A DNA stretch of 55,271 bases from the NCBI GenBank assembly GCA_002281755.1, contig NCHB01000020.1, positions 1 to 55,271 of the forward strand. The letters run 5' to 3'. Under the pieces are notes generated by a model, which did not search any database, had not been told where the DNA came from, and was given only the letters and a program-made list of their open reading frames with translations. Source of the stretch: Sulfurovum sp. 16-42-52. Its GTDB lineage: Bacteria; Campylobacterota; Campylobacteria; Campylobacterales; Sulfurovaceae. Both the position numbers and the translations under genes were made by a program. Positions 1 to 8,053 of this stretch are shown one piece after another; the stretch's first letter is position 1, and every line of letters starts with the position of its first letter.

Positions 1-96
1 TTTGAATATTTTTTTCAAATACTCAAATTATCCAACAGGATATCTCTGTCTATAAAAAACAGCTACTTGTTTAAGCTATTCTTTATAGGATGGTTT

Positions 97-1440
97 TTAT
101 TTTTGATATTTTACCGCTTTTTCCATGCTTGCTGCACCGTCAAAAAGTGTTTTTTCATTAAATGCTTTAGCAATGAGTTGCAAGCCTACAGGCATCCCTT
201 CCTCATTTTTAGCCACAGGTAGCGAGATAGCAGGAAGTCCTGCTAGGTTGATGGCAATGGTGTACATATCACTCTTGTACATTTCAAGTGGACTATGAAT
301 GCTGCCTATTTTAGGTGCTACCGAGGGCGCAACCGGAGACAAGATAAGGTCAGCCTCTTCAAAAATCGCGTTAAATTCATCTCTGATGAGATGTCTTACT
401 TTTTGAGCTTTCACATAATACGCATCATAATATCCTGAGGACAATACAAAGTTACCCAGTAAAATCCGTCGTTTTACCTCTTCGCCAAAGCCTTCGCTAC
501 GCGTGTTATAAAACAACTCTTCGGTATTTTTAGCTTCTGCTCTTATGCCGTAACGCACCCCATCAAAACGCGCAAGGTTTGTCGCTGCTTCAGCAGTGGC
601 TAAGATGTAGTAGGTGGCGATGTCGTACTTTGTGTTTTGCATATTTTTATGCACGATGGTATGCCCCGCAGCTTTGAGTGCTTCCACTGTTTGCGCGTAA
701 GCTTTTTGAATGTCACTGTCTGCTTCGCTGATATAGTTATCTATCAGTGCAATAGTAAGTTTTACATCAGGATTAAGTGTGCTGACAATGTCTTCATTTT
801 CAAACGCTGCTGAAGTGGAGTCTTTGGCATCATGCCCTTTGATGGCATCATACAAGATAGCAGCATCTTCCACATTTTGGGCGATAGGCCCTATCTGATC
901 CAAACTGGACGCATACGCAGCCAAACCAAAGCGGCTCACACGTCCGTAAGTAGGTTTCATCCCTACCACACCGCAGTATGCTGCAGGCTGACGGATGGAA
1001 CCGCCCGTATCTGAACCCAGTGCTGCTATGGCGATGCCTGCAGCTACCGCAGCCGCTGAGCCACCAGAACTTCCACCTGGGACACGGTCTGTGCCATGTG
1101 GGTTTTTGGTGGGTCCGTAAAATGAACTCTCCGTGGTTGAACCCATCGCAAACTCATCCATATTGGCTCTACCAAATGCCATCATGCCGTGTGCTTTTAA
1201 GTTAGTAATGGCAGTTGCTTCATAGGGAGCGATATAACCCTGAAGTATCTTAGAAGCCGAAGTAACCGACCAATCCTTGACTTGAATGTTATCTTTTATC
1301 AAGATAGGCACACCCTCACCTGAACTTTCAAACCCTACATAGGCATTGAGTTCGGAGGCTTTTGCTTTGGCTTCAAGCTCTACTCGAAGTGCCACCATCT
1401 CTTCTTTGCTTTTTGTTAATGCTTCTTTGAGCGTAATCAC
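97..1440 (-). CDS. gatA: Aspartyl/glutamyl-tRNA(Asn/Gln) amidotransferase subunit A
   Basis: Amidase of the GatCAB complex, which converts Glu-tRNA(Gln) and Asp-tRNA(Asn) to the correct amidated forms in the cytoplasm by releasing ammonia from glutamine. The amidase-signature core is complete: catalytic Lys49 (ILIKDN), cis-Ser124 in PGGSSGG and nucleophile Ser148 in DTGGSIR, with the usual 24-residue serine spacing. The 447-residue length is normal. The start is GTG at 1440, whose GTGA overlaps the stop of the small upstream gene, so translation is probably coupled. It is third in the ileS operon. gatB and gatC are not in the window. Confidence 0.97.
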   Translation of the reverse strand: MITLKEALTKSKEEMVALRVELEAKAKASELNAYVGFESSGEGVPILIKDNIQVKDWSVTSASKILQGYIAPYEATAITNLKAHGMMAFGRANMDEFAMGSTTESSFYGPTKNPHGTDRVPGGSSGGSAAAVAAGIAIAALGSDTGGSIRQPAAYCGVVGMKPTYGRVSRFGLAAYASSLDQIGPIAQNVEDAAILYDAIKGHDAKDSTSAAFENEDIVSTLNPDVKLTIALIDNYISEADSDIQKAYAQTVEALKAAGHTIVHKNMQNTKYDIATYYILATAEAATNLARFDGVRYGIRAEAKNTEELFYNTRSEGFGEEVKRRILLGNFVLSSGYYDAYYVKAQKVRHLIRDEFNAIFEEADLILSPVAPSVAPKIGSIHSPLEMYKSDMYTIAINLAGLPAISLPVAKNEEGMPVGLQLIAKAFNEKTLFDGAASMEKAVKYQK

Positions 1441-1562
1441 GACTTGCTCCCTTTTTGCTTATAAAATTCAACTATCGCCAATCCGATGCCAACCAACCCC
1501 ATAATAAACACGATAGAGCCGATAATCACTTCTATCTGAATAGGTTGTGACATATCAAACAT
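1437..1562 (-). CDS. Small single-span membrane protein (41 aa) between ileS and gatA
   Basis: I do not recognise this gene by name. The reading frame starts ATG TTT GAT ATG and encodes 41 residues. A short polar N-terminus ([11 protein letters not shown]) precedes one hydrophobic helix of about 20 residues ([20 protein letters not shown]) and a basic tail ([10 protein letters not shown]). Both junctions overlap: its ATG shares a base with the ileS stop (TGATG) and its TGA overlaps the gatA GTG. Such tight coupling on both sides supports it as a real gene. The positive tail suggests an N-out, C-in inner-membrane peptide. Its function is unknown. Confidence 0.7.
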   Translation of the reverse strand: MFDMSQPIQIEVIIGSIVFIMGLVGIGLAIVEFYKQKGSKS

Positions 1563-4315
1563 CAAGCGACTACTTTGGCACAACGTTCACAGGCACAATT
1601 CTCAGACACAGAGGTGAACCTCCAGCATCTAGGGCATTTTGCCCCACTTGCTTTATGGACTGTAAATGTTTTTTCTTCAACTTCAAAAGAAGCCAGTTGT
1701 TCTGCCAAAGAGCTTGATTTCATACCCGAAACCACAAACCAGTCTTCAAGGTTTTTAGCTTCATCAATAGCAAATGCGCTGATGTCGCCTACTATCTCTA
1801 CTTCAAGCGTCGATTTAATGACTTTTTCTTTTTTGAGTTTATCGACTGCTTCAGAGAATTTTTCACGCGCAACACTCAGCATCGCATCATCAAAACTTGC
1901 TGTCACTTCAGGCACTTCAACATACACCAAATCAAACACGCTTTGCATCTCTCCCTTAAAGAGTGCTGGTGCATACTCAAGTATCTCATCTACTGTGTAG
2001 GTAAGAACAGGTGCTACAAGACCTAACATCGCTTTGGCAATGTGTGCCATCGCTGACTGTGTTGCCCTTCTTGTAAGACTGTCTATTGCATCACAATAAA
2101 GCCTATCTTTGGTGATATCCATATAGATACCACTAAGTTCATTGGTGATGAAGTGGTTAAGCGTGGCAAAACCTCTCAAGAAATCATAAGCATCGAAAGA
2201 GCTTTTAACTGAGGCAAATACCTCTTTGGCTTTCGCAAGTATCCATCTATCGAGCTCACCATACTGTTGGGGTAAAACATACGCTTCAAGATCATCTACA
2301 TTGGCCAGTAAAAATCTAAAGGTATTACGTATCTTTCTATATTGCTCGGCGGTTTGTTTCAAGATACCATCAGAGATTTTGAGGTCTGACTGGTAGTCTG
2401 AAAGTGCAACCCACAGCCTGAGTATCTCTGAGCCATACTCCTTGATGACTTTATCGGGAGCAACGACATTGCCCTTTGACTTAGACATCTTTTCACCTTT
2501 TTCATCAACAGTGAAGCCGTGCGTGATGAGTGTTTTATATGGTGATTTTTCATGAATAGCCGCACTTAAAAGTAGTGAAGACTGAAACCAGCCTCTGTGT
2601 TGGTCTGAGCCTTCGATATAAATAGATGCTGGGTAATTACCTGCATCATAATTTCCACTTTTTAAAACTGCGTTCCATGTAGATCCTGAATCAAACCATA
2701 CATCCAAGATGTCTTCTATCTTTTCGAGTTCGTCTGGGTTGTACTTGCTCCCTGCCGGTAACAGTTCTGCATTACTCATGGCGTACCACGCATCTGCACC
2801 ATGTGCATCAAATAGTGCTGCAATATGCTCCAGCACCTCTGTATCGAGTATCACTTCTTTCGTGCTTTTGCGCCTAAAAAAGGCTATAGGAACACCCCAT
2901 GAACGCTGACGAGAGATACACCAGTCTGGTCGCCCTTCTATCATCGGTTGTAGTCTGTTTTTGGCACTTTTAGGGTAAAAATCTACATTTTCTATGGCTT
3001 TGAACGCAGAGGTTCTAAGTGTATCATTTGCGCTTTCGGGTTTCTCATCTATCGCGATGAACCATTGGTTTGTCGCTCTATAGATAAGCGGTTTTTTAGT
3101 TCTCCAACAGTGTGGGTAAGAGTGCACAAATTTACTGACTTTGAGCAGATTGTCACCCAAAAGCGCCAAGATGGATTCATTGGCCTTAAAGATATGCATT
3201 CCCACAAAGGTTTGCGCATCAGGTAAAAGGTTTAGTCCCACAACAGACTCATCATAACATCCGCGCTCATCCACTGGCATGACAACATCCAGCCCGTACT
3301 TCAACCCTACTTTATAGTCTTCTTCGCCATGCCCTGGGGCGGTATGTACCGCTCCCGTACCGCCATCCATCAAAACGTGTGACCCAAGCACTACTCTTGA
3401 AGGACGTCCATTGAGCGGGTTGATTGCCAAGAGATTTTCCATCTCAGTTGCAGCGATTTTTCTGCTGGCATGCCCAGAGACTACGCCCTCTTCTATCATC
3501 TTATCATACCGTGCATCTGCAACGATATGACCATCATCTGTAAGAACATACATCTCTTCAGGATTGAGTGCGATACCCGTATTTGCCGGTAATGTCCAAG
3601 GTGTTGTCGTCCAGATTACGATGCCTGCTTTGCCTTCAAGTCCCAACTTCTCTTTAGCTGCATCCGAAAGCTCAAAATGTACATAAATCGAATAATCTTC
3701 TTTGTCCTCATACTCCACTTCTGCATCTGCAAGTGCTGTTTGTGCAGCCCATGACCAAAAGATAGGTTTATGCCTCTCAACCAGCAAGCCTTTTTTTGCC
3801 ACTTCACATAAAGTACGGTAGATATTGGCTTCAAATTTAAAGTCCATCGTCACATAAGGATTTTTCCAATCCGCCATTACACCAAGACTCTTAAACCCCT
3901 CTTTTTGAATCTCCACATATTTTGCTGCATGTGCGCGGCAGAGTGCTCTAAATTGCTCTGTAGGTATAGACTCTTTTTTCTCTTTACCAAGCCCCTCTTC
4001 TACTTTTTGCTCGATTGGCAATCCATGACAGTCCCAACCTGGCGTCATACGCACTGCTTTGCCTTGAAAATAGTTATATTTTAAAATGATGTCTTTAAGG
4101 ATTTTATTAAGTGCATGACCGATGTGAATGTCACCATTGGCATAAGGAGGACCATCATGCAGCGTAAACATCTCAGCTCCAACACGTTTTGCTTTCATTT
4201 TTTCATACATGTCAGCATCAAACCATGCTTGATATTTTTTGGGTTCATTTTGAGGAAGATTTCCGCGCATCGGGAAGTCAGTTTTTGGAAGAAGCAGTGT
4301 GTCTTTAAAATCCAT
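1562..4315 (-). CDS. ileS: Isoleucyl-tRNA synthetase
   Basis: Class I aminoacyl-tRNA synthetase charging tRNA(Ile). The 917-residue protein has the HIGH motif at residues 64-67 (GDIHIGHALN) and KMSKS at 609-613. An editing (CP1) domain lies between them, with the TTTPWTLPAN and GTGAVHTAPGHG motifs. A C-terminal zinc ribbon carries the four cysteines of CPRCW and CACERC. Length and domain order are those of bacterial IleS. It is the first gene of a leftward operon with the 41-residue membrane peptide and gatA. A TACAAT-type -10 box sits in the 80-base divergent region shared with pncC. Confidence 0.98.
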   Translation of the reverse strand: MDFKDTLLLPKTDFPMRGNLPQNEPKKYQAWFDADMYEKMKAKRVGAEMFTLHDGPPYANGDIHIGHALNKILKDIILKYNYFQGKAVRMTPGWDCHGLPIEQKVEEGLGKEKKESIPTEQFRALCRAHAAKYVEIQKEGFKSLGVMADWKNPYVTMDFKFEANIYRTLCEVAKKGLLVERHKPIFWSWAAQTALADAEVEYEDKEDYSIYVHFELSDAAKEKLGLEGKAGIVIWTTTPWTLPANTGIALNPEEMYVLTDDGHIVADARYDKMIEEGVVSGHASRKIAATEMENLLAINPLNGRPSRVVLGSHVLMDGGTGAVHTAPGHGEEDYKVGLKYGLDVVMPVDERGCYDESVVGLNLLPDAQTFVGMHIFKANESILALLGDNLLKVSKFVHSYPHCWRTKKPLIYRATNQWFIAIDEKPESANDTLRTSAFKAIENVDFYPKSAKNRLQPMIEGRPDWCISRQRSWGVPIAFFRRKSTKEVILDTEVLEHIAALFDAHGADAWYAMSNAELLPAGSKYNPDELEKIEDILDVWFDSGSTWNAVLKSGNYDAGNYPASIYIEGSDQHRGWFQSSLLLSAAIHEKSPYKTLITHGFTVDEKGEKMSKSKGNVVAPDKVIKEYGSEILRLWVALSDYQSDLKISDGILKQTAEQYRKIRNTFRFLLANVDDLEAYVLPQQYGELDRWILAKAKEVFASVKSSFDAYDFLRGFATLNHFITNELSGIYMDITKDRLYCDAIDSLTRRATQSAMAHIAKAMLGLVAPVLTYTVDEILEYAPALFKGEMQSVFDLVYVEVPEVTASFDDAMLSVAREKFSEAVDKLKKEKVIKSTLEVEIVGDISAFAIDEAKNLEDWFVVSGMKSSSLAEQLASFEVEEKTFTVHKASGAKCPRCWRFTSVSENCACERCAKVVA

Positions 4316-4383
4316 AATCGATAATACCTTTGGTTTTATTATCTCGTGATTGTACCTAAAAGAGCATTAGAAGCTACTTTTGC

Positions 4384-4389
4384 TACAAT
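4384..4389 (+). promoter_or_regulatory. -10 box of pncC, leaderless arrangement
   Basis: TACAAT ends six bases before the pncC ATG at 4396. With a normal -10 to start-site distance, transcription would begin at or next to the start codon. No Shine-Dalgarno sequence fits in the gap. Confidence 0.5.
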
Positions 4390-4395
4390 GAGCTT

Positions 4396-4887
4396 ATGAA
4401 AAATTTATCCGATATAACTGAAAAAATCATACAAGAACTCAGCAGACAAAAAAAGACTGTCACCTTTGCAGAAAGCTGTACAGGAGGGCGGATTGCAGCA
4501 GCATTTACAGCCGTATCTGGAGCATCTGCTGTACTGAATGGTTCTTGCATCACCTATTCAAACGAGATCAAGCATCTATGGCTTGGTGTGAGCCAAGAAG
4601 TGCTTGAACTTTACGGAGCAGTAAGTGAAGAATGTGTGAAACAAATGCTCACGGGTGTGCAAAAAATGGCGGCTTCAGACTACGCCATCGCCGTCTCTGG
4701 GATAGCCGGCCCCACAGGTGGCACAGACCTCAAACCTGTGGGTACAGTCTATATAGGTCTGCTGACACCTCAGGAACAAAAAGTGTTTCATTGTCACTTT
4801 AAAGGTTCAAGAAAAAGTATACAAGAAGAGTCCACGTGCTTTGCCATCGAAAAATTTGCAGAATTATTAAACATAAAGCCTATTTAA
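4396..4887 (+). CDS. pncC: Nicotinamide-nucleotide amidohydrolase (CinA C-terminal domain)
   Basis: Stand-alone CinA C-terminal domain of 163 residues, the length of PncC enzymes. These deamidate nicotinamide mononucleotide to nicotinic acid mononucleotide and recycle pyridine nucleotides. The family signatures are visible: AESCTGGRIAAA near residue 26, SNEIKHLWLGV, and AVSGIAGPTGG near residue 100. There is no N-terminal molybdopterin-binding CinA domain. It diverges from ileS and lies just upstream of the tRNA array, which has its own promoter. It may be translated from a leaderless message. Confidence 0.93.
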   Translation: MKNLSDITEKIIQELSRQKKTVTFAESCTGGRIAAAFTAVSGASAVLNGSCITYSNEIKHLWLGVSQEVLELYGAVSEECVKQMLTGVQKMAASDYAIAVSGIAGPTGGTDLKPVGTVYIGLLTPQEQKVFHCHFKGSRKSIQEESTCFAIEKFAELLNIKPI

Positions 4888-4888
4888 C

Positions 4889-4917
4889 TTGACAATAAAA
4901 GGTTTCTGAGCTATAAT
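4889..4917 (+). promoter_or_regulatory. Consensus sigma-70 promoter of the tRNA array
   Basis: TTGACA at 4889-4894 and TATAAT at 4912-4917 are separated by 17 bases, a perfect match to consensus in both boxes. It lies immediately after the pncC stop and about 38 bases before the first tRNA. This strength is expected for stable RNA genes. Confidence 0.85.
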
Positions 4918-4954
4918 TCCGTCCACTTATTCGAGTAATGGGTGCAAAATGTGT

Positions 4955-5030
4955 GTCCTGTTAGCTCAGTTGGTAGAGCAATTCCCTTTTAAGGAATGGG
5001 CCCTAGGTTCGAATCCTAGACAGGACACCA
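4955..5030 (+). tRNA. tRNA-Lys (TTT), copy 1
   Basis: Cloverleaf with 7-bp acceptor stem GTCCTGT/ACAGGAC, D-arm TAGCTCAGTTGGTAGAGC, anticodon loop CTTTTAA (anticodon TTT) and T-arm GGTTCGAATCC. The 3' CCA is encoded. It is the first gene of the array. Confidence 0.97.
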
Positions 5031-5045
5031 CCTTAAAAAAACCAT

Positions 5046-5121
5046 GGTCTCTTAGCTCAGTTGGTAGAGCGCTACCCTTACAAGGTAGATGTCGCAAGTT
5101 CGAGTCTTGCAGGGACCACCA
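5046..5121 (+). tRNA. tRNA-Val (TAC), copy 1
   Basis: Acceptor GGTCTCT/AGGGACC, anticodon stem CTACC/GGTAG with loop CTTACAA (anticodon TAC), T-arm GTTCGAGTC and encoded CCA. A terminator-like hairpin follows it in this copy only. Confidence 0.97.
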
Positions 5122-5137
5122 TTAAACAGAACGAAAA

Positions 5138-5157
5138 ATGAACAAAGTTCATCTTTT
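5138..5157 (+). terminator. Terminator-like hairpin between tRNA-Val and tRNA-Asp (copy 1 only)
   Basis: ATGAAC-AAA-GTTCAT forms a 6-bp stem with a 3-base loop, preceded by five A residues and followed by CTTTT. This resembles a short bidirectional intrinsic terminator. The equivalent segment is deleted from the second Val-Asp spacer. Confidence 0.4.
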
Positions 5158-5253
5158 CTACGCTAACGCTGTGTTTACTTCAGCAGTAGGCTCACGAAAC
5201 TGGTTTCGTAAGTGTTTTATTTATTCAGTGACAAAAAGTAAAATTTATTCGGT

Positions 5254-5330
5254 GCGGTGGTAGTTCAGTTGGTTAGAATACCTGCCTGTCACGCAGGGGG
5301 TCGTGGGTTCGAGCCCCATCCACCGCGCCA
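5254..5330 (+). tRNA. tRNA-Asp (GTC), copy 1
   Basis: Acceptor GCGGTGG/CCACCGC, anticodon stem CCTGC/GCAGG with loop CTGTCAC (anticodon GTC), T-arm GGTTCGAGCC and encoded CCA. Confidence 0.97.
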
Positions 5331-5345
5331 CTTTTTAGTATGTGT

Positions 5346-5421
5346 GTCCTGTTAGCTCAGTTGGTAGAGCAATTCCCTTTTAAGGAATGGGCCCTAGGTT
5401 CGAATCCTAGACAGGACACCA
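5346..5421 (+). tRNA. tRNA-Lys (TTT), copy 2
   Basis: Identical in sequence to the copy at 4955-5030, including CCA and the short upstream ATGTGT. It lies 15 bases after tRNA-Asp copy 1. Confidence 0.97.
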
Positions 5422-5455
5422 CTTTTGACTGTTATATGTTTTGTGGTATTCTACT

Positions 5456-5531
5456 GACCCTTTCATCTAGTGGCCAAGGATATTACGTTTTCAACGTAAA
5501 AACAGAGGTTCAAATCCTTTAAGGGTCGCCA
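5456..5531 (+). tRNA. tRNA-Glu (TTC)
   Basis: Acceptor GACCCTT/AAGGGTC, D-arm TCATCTAGTGGCCAAGGA typical of Glu tRNAs, anticodon stem TTACG/CGTAA with loop TTTTCAA (anticodon TTC), T-arm GGTTCAAATCC and encoded CCA. It is the only tRNA of the array present once. Confidence 0.95.
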
Positions 5532-5548
5532 TTCTGTTCAACAAATAT

Positions 5549-5624
5549 GGTCTCTTAGCTCAGTTGGTAGAGCGCTACCCTTACAAGGTAGATGTCGCAA
5601 GTTCGAGTCTTGCAGGGACCACCA
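5549..5624 (+). tRNA. tRNA-Val (TAC), copy 2
   Basis: Identical to the tRNA-Val at 5046-5121. Confidence 0.97.
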
Positions 5625-5730
5625 TTAAACAGAACAAACCTAACGCTGTGTTTACTTCAGCAGTAGGCTCACGAAACTGGTTTCGTAAGTGTTTTATTTA
5701 TTCAGTGACAAAAAGTAAATTTTATTCGGT

Positions 5731-5807
5731 GCGGTGGTAGTTCAGTTGGTTAGAATACCTGCCTGTCACGCAGGGGGTCGTGGGTTCGAGCCCCATCCAC
5801 CGCGCCA
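5731..5807 (+). tRNA. tRNA-Asp (GTC), copy 2
   Basis: Identical to the tRNA-Asp at 5254-5330. It is the last gene of the array. Confidence 0.97.
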
Positions 5808-5846
5808 CTTCTTCAATAACATCACATAAAAAATACTATTTTACTC

Positions 5847-5870
5847 AAGTAGCTAAAGATTTAGCCACTT
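5847..5870. terminator. Bidirectional terminator between the tRNA array and hisD
   Basis: A 24-base inverted repeat (AAGTAGCTAAAG facing ATTTAGCCACTT, one wobble pair) lies between the convergent tRNA array and hisD. Weak T-rich or A-rich runs flank it. It could end transcription from both sides. Confidence 0.5.
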
Positions 5871-5884
5871 TTCATAAACTATTC

Positions 5885-7177
5885 TCAATCCCTAAGTCTC
5901 ATTCTCACACTCTCTTCATGTGCTGTTAACCCTTCTGTATGGGCTATCATCGCGCACTGCTTTCCTATCTCCTGCATCCCTTGTTTTGACATACAGATAA
6001 TAGATGATTTTTTCAAAAAGTTCTCAACACTCAGAGGTGAATAGAACTTGGCGGTACCGCCTGTAGGAAGTGTGTGGTTTGGCCCTGCAACATAGTCACC
6101 TATGGGTTCAGGTGTGTTTTCGCCTAAAAAGATAGCCCCTGCATGTCTAATTTTTTCCAACAAGTTCATCGGGTCAGCAGTGATGACTTCCAAGTGTTCC
6201 GGTGCGATTTCATTCATCAGTTCTATGGCTTCATCCATACTCGATGCCACAATGATGGCACCTCTTTCTTCTATGGATTTTCGTGCTATGGTCTCGCGCG
6301 AAAGTGTGCCAAGAAACTCCTCTACTGTATCGCTCACTCTATTTGCCAGCTCGCCGTCTGTCGTAATGAGTATAGAACTTGCCATCTCATCATGTTCAGC
6401 CTGAGAGAGCAAATCCATCGCGATATAGTCTTCTCTTGCCGTCTCATCTGCTAGGATGCCGATCTCTGATGGTCCTGCAATCATATCGATGTTCACTTCT
6501 CCGTATACTAGCTTTTTAGCCGTAGCCACAAAAATATTTCCAGGCCCTGTGATGACATCTACTTTGGGTATTGTCTCTGTACCATACGCCATTGCGCCGA
6601 TAGCAGAGGCCCCGCCTACTTTAAACACCTGTGTCACTTTACAAAGGTGACAGGCTGCAAGTAGAAGTTCATTCAGTTCATTATCGGGTGCGGGTGTGCA
6701 GACTACGATTTCTTTCACGCCTGCCACTTGTGCTGGGATGACATTCATCAGCAAAGAAGAAGGATAAGCCGCTTTTCCTCCGGGGATATACAAGCCTGCT
6801 CTGTCAACCGCAGTGACCTTTTGACCTAAAATAGTGCCATTGGCTTCAGTATCCATCCAAGTTTTAGGCATAAGTTTTTGATGGTAGGCTTCGATGCGAT
6901 CATACGCCAAATGGAGGGCATCACGCAGCTCGGCATCGATATTTTCATACGCTCTTGCCATGGCATCGGTAGAGACCAAAAGTTCACTATCCTCTTTAGG
7001 CTCCCATCTGTCAAACTTGGCTATCTGCGCTTTGAGTGCTGTGTTACCGTCTGTTTGTATTTCTTTAAGTAACCCTGAGACAATACCTGTCACGCCCTCT
7101 ATATCCATCTTTCCGCGTGCTAAAAGCGCTTCAAAATTAGCTTCAAAGGTGTCATCACCACTGTAAAAAATTTTCAC
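5885..7177 (-). CDS. hisD: Histidinol dehydrogenase
   Basis: Catalyses the last two steps of histidine synthesis, L-histidinol to L-histidine with two NAD+. The 430-residue protein is full length. It retains zinc ligands Gln259, His262, Asp361 and His420, and the catalytic Glu327-His328 pair in IAPEHLEV. These positions match the E. coli enzyme within one residue. The NAD-site signature runs through ITGPGNIF and IAGPSEIG. Its start overlaps the 3' end of the PLP-enzyme gene by four bases, so it is last in the operon that begins with the PEB4-like gene. No other his genes are in the window. Confidence 0.97.
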   Translation of the reverse strand: MKIFYSGDDTFEANFEALLARGKMDIEGVTGIVSGLLKEIQTDGNTALKAQIAKFDRWEPKEDSELLVSTDAMARAYENIDAELRDALHLAYDRIEAYHQKLMPKTWMDTEANGTILGQKVTAVDRAGLYIPGGKAAYPSSLLMNVIPAQVAGVKEIVVCTPAPDNELNELLLAACHLCKVTQVFKVGGASAIGAMAYGTETIPKVDVITGPGNIFVATAKKLVYGEVNIDMIAGPSEIGILADETAREDYIAMDLLSQAEHDEMASSILITTDGELANRVSDTVEEFLGTLSRETIARKSIEERGAIIVASSMDEAIELMNEIAPEHLEVITADPMNLLEKIRHAGAIFLGENTPEPIGDYVAGPNHTLPTGGTAKFYSPLSVENFLKKSSIICMSKQGMQEIGKQCAMIAHTEGLTAHEESVRMRLRD

Positions 7178-8049
7178 ATTTTATCCTTATATTTTCGTTC
7201 GTATCTTGCAAGCATGCTCTCATTGCCCAGTACACCACCCTGATGGATGTAAAGCAAAGGCTTTGAAAACAGTTCAGGGTGCTTCAGTACTACACGCCAT
7301 CCCAAAGGATCGTATAACAGATCAAAAACCACGCCTGTTTGTTCTTGCAATTTTAGCCAAATTGTATAGTTTTCTTTATAAAGTTTCCCTAAATGGTGTT
7401 TTTTTGCCATACTCAAGATACGCGGATGATTTTTTTCATTTGTTTCCAACATCAAAAACTGTTCCTTCAAATACTCCGCATCGCCGACACAAGGTGTTGT
7501 ATAGACCGTACAATTTGGCAGATGTTTTTGTAAAAAGAGTGCGGTTGTTCCCGTACCTGCAGGCAAGAAAATGTTAACCGTATCAAGAAATGCACTTTTC
7601 TGCCACACTTCTATCTCCTCTGCGAGTTTTTGTATGCCAAATTCAGCTTCTTTTTGTCGTCCGCCTTCTTCTATAAACAAGGTATCATCACCAAATCTCT
7701 TCTTATCAAAAGAGGCTTCATGTAACTGCATCCCATTGTTTAAAGCTGCCTGATAATTTCCGTGTGGATGTGCTTTGAGATACTCCGCCACGTGATCCAC
7801 ATAATACTCAAAACACCATCTTTTCATCTTCGCTAACACAGAGAGTGAATACATGGCATTGGACTGTGCTGAACCGTAAGAGACCAAAGTAGAGATGTGG
7901 GGGAAATCATGATGAAGATAGTAGTAGAATTTTCGTGCTTTATTGCCTGAGAAATCAGGATGAAGAAGGTCATCTCTTTTTAGAAAAAAAGTCTGCCCTT
8001 CAAAGGTGTATTTTTCAACAGGCGAGTTCAGATCAGTTGCACTATCCAA
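7174..8049 (-). CDS. PLP-dependent enzyme, ACC deaminase/D-cysteine desulfhydrase family
   Basis: A 291-residue fold-type II PLP enzyme. The likely PLP lysine is Lys37 in HPDFSGNKARK, preceded by FFLKRDD. The phosphate-binding stretch SYGSAQSNAMYS is at about 57-68, and a C-terminal YIHQGG also fits this family. Members include 1-aminocyclopropane-1-carboxylate deaminase and D-cysteine desulfhydrase; the substrate cannot be assigned from sequence alone. The only plausible start is TTG at 8049, seven bases after the fbaA stop codon begins, with no clear ribosome-binding site, so it may depend on coupling to fbaA. The 3' end overlaps hisD by four bases. Confidence 0.8.
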   Translation of the reverse strand: MDSATDLNSPVEKYTFEGQTFFLKRDDLLHPDFSGNKARKFYYYLHHDFPHISTLVSYGSAQSNAMYSLSVLAKMKRWCFEYYVDHVAEYLKAHPHGNYQAALNNGMQLHEASFDKKRFGDDTLFIEEGGRQKEAEFGIQKLAEEIEVWQKSAFLDTVNIFLPAGTGTTALFLQKHLPNCTVYTTPCVGDAEYLKEQFLMLETNEKNHPRILSMAKKHHLGKLYKENYTIWLKLQEQTGVVFDLLYDPLGWRVVLKHPELFSKPLLYIHQGGVLGNESMLARYERKYKDKM

Positions 8050-8053
8050 AAAA

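Larger units (their letters stand above)
5046..5330 (+). repeat. Val-spacer-Asp tRNA repeat unit, copy 1
   Basis: tRNA-Val, a 132-base spacer and tRNA-Asp. The same arrangement recurs at 5549-5807 with identical tRNAs. The two spacers are nearly identical except that copy 2 is 26 bases shorter just after tRNA-Val. Both contain an imperfect dyad around ACGAAACTGGTTTCGT. Confidence 0.9.
5549..5807 (+). repeat. Val-spacer-Asp tRNA repeat unit, copy 2
   Basis: Second copy of the unit at 5046-5330. The spacer is 106 bases long, against 132 in copy 1. The loss includes the ATGAAC-AAA-GTTCAT hairpin. The remainder differs at very few positions, which points to recent duplication or ongoing gene conversion. 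Confidence 0.9.

Noticed and set aside
1575-2000. Open frames on the strand opposite ileS, dnaK, ilvB and other large genes
   Set aside because: They mirror the codon structure of strongly supported genes and show no domains or ribosome-binding sites.
5340-5522. Open frame of 60 codons starting near the second tRNA-Lys
   Set aside because: It runs straight through tRNA-Lys and tRNA-Glu; the RNA genes explain the sequence.
5046-5807. Regularly repeated sequence resembling an array
   Set aside because: The repeats are whole tRNA genes and their spacers, not short CRISPR repeats with unique spacers; no cas genes are present.
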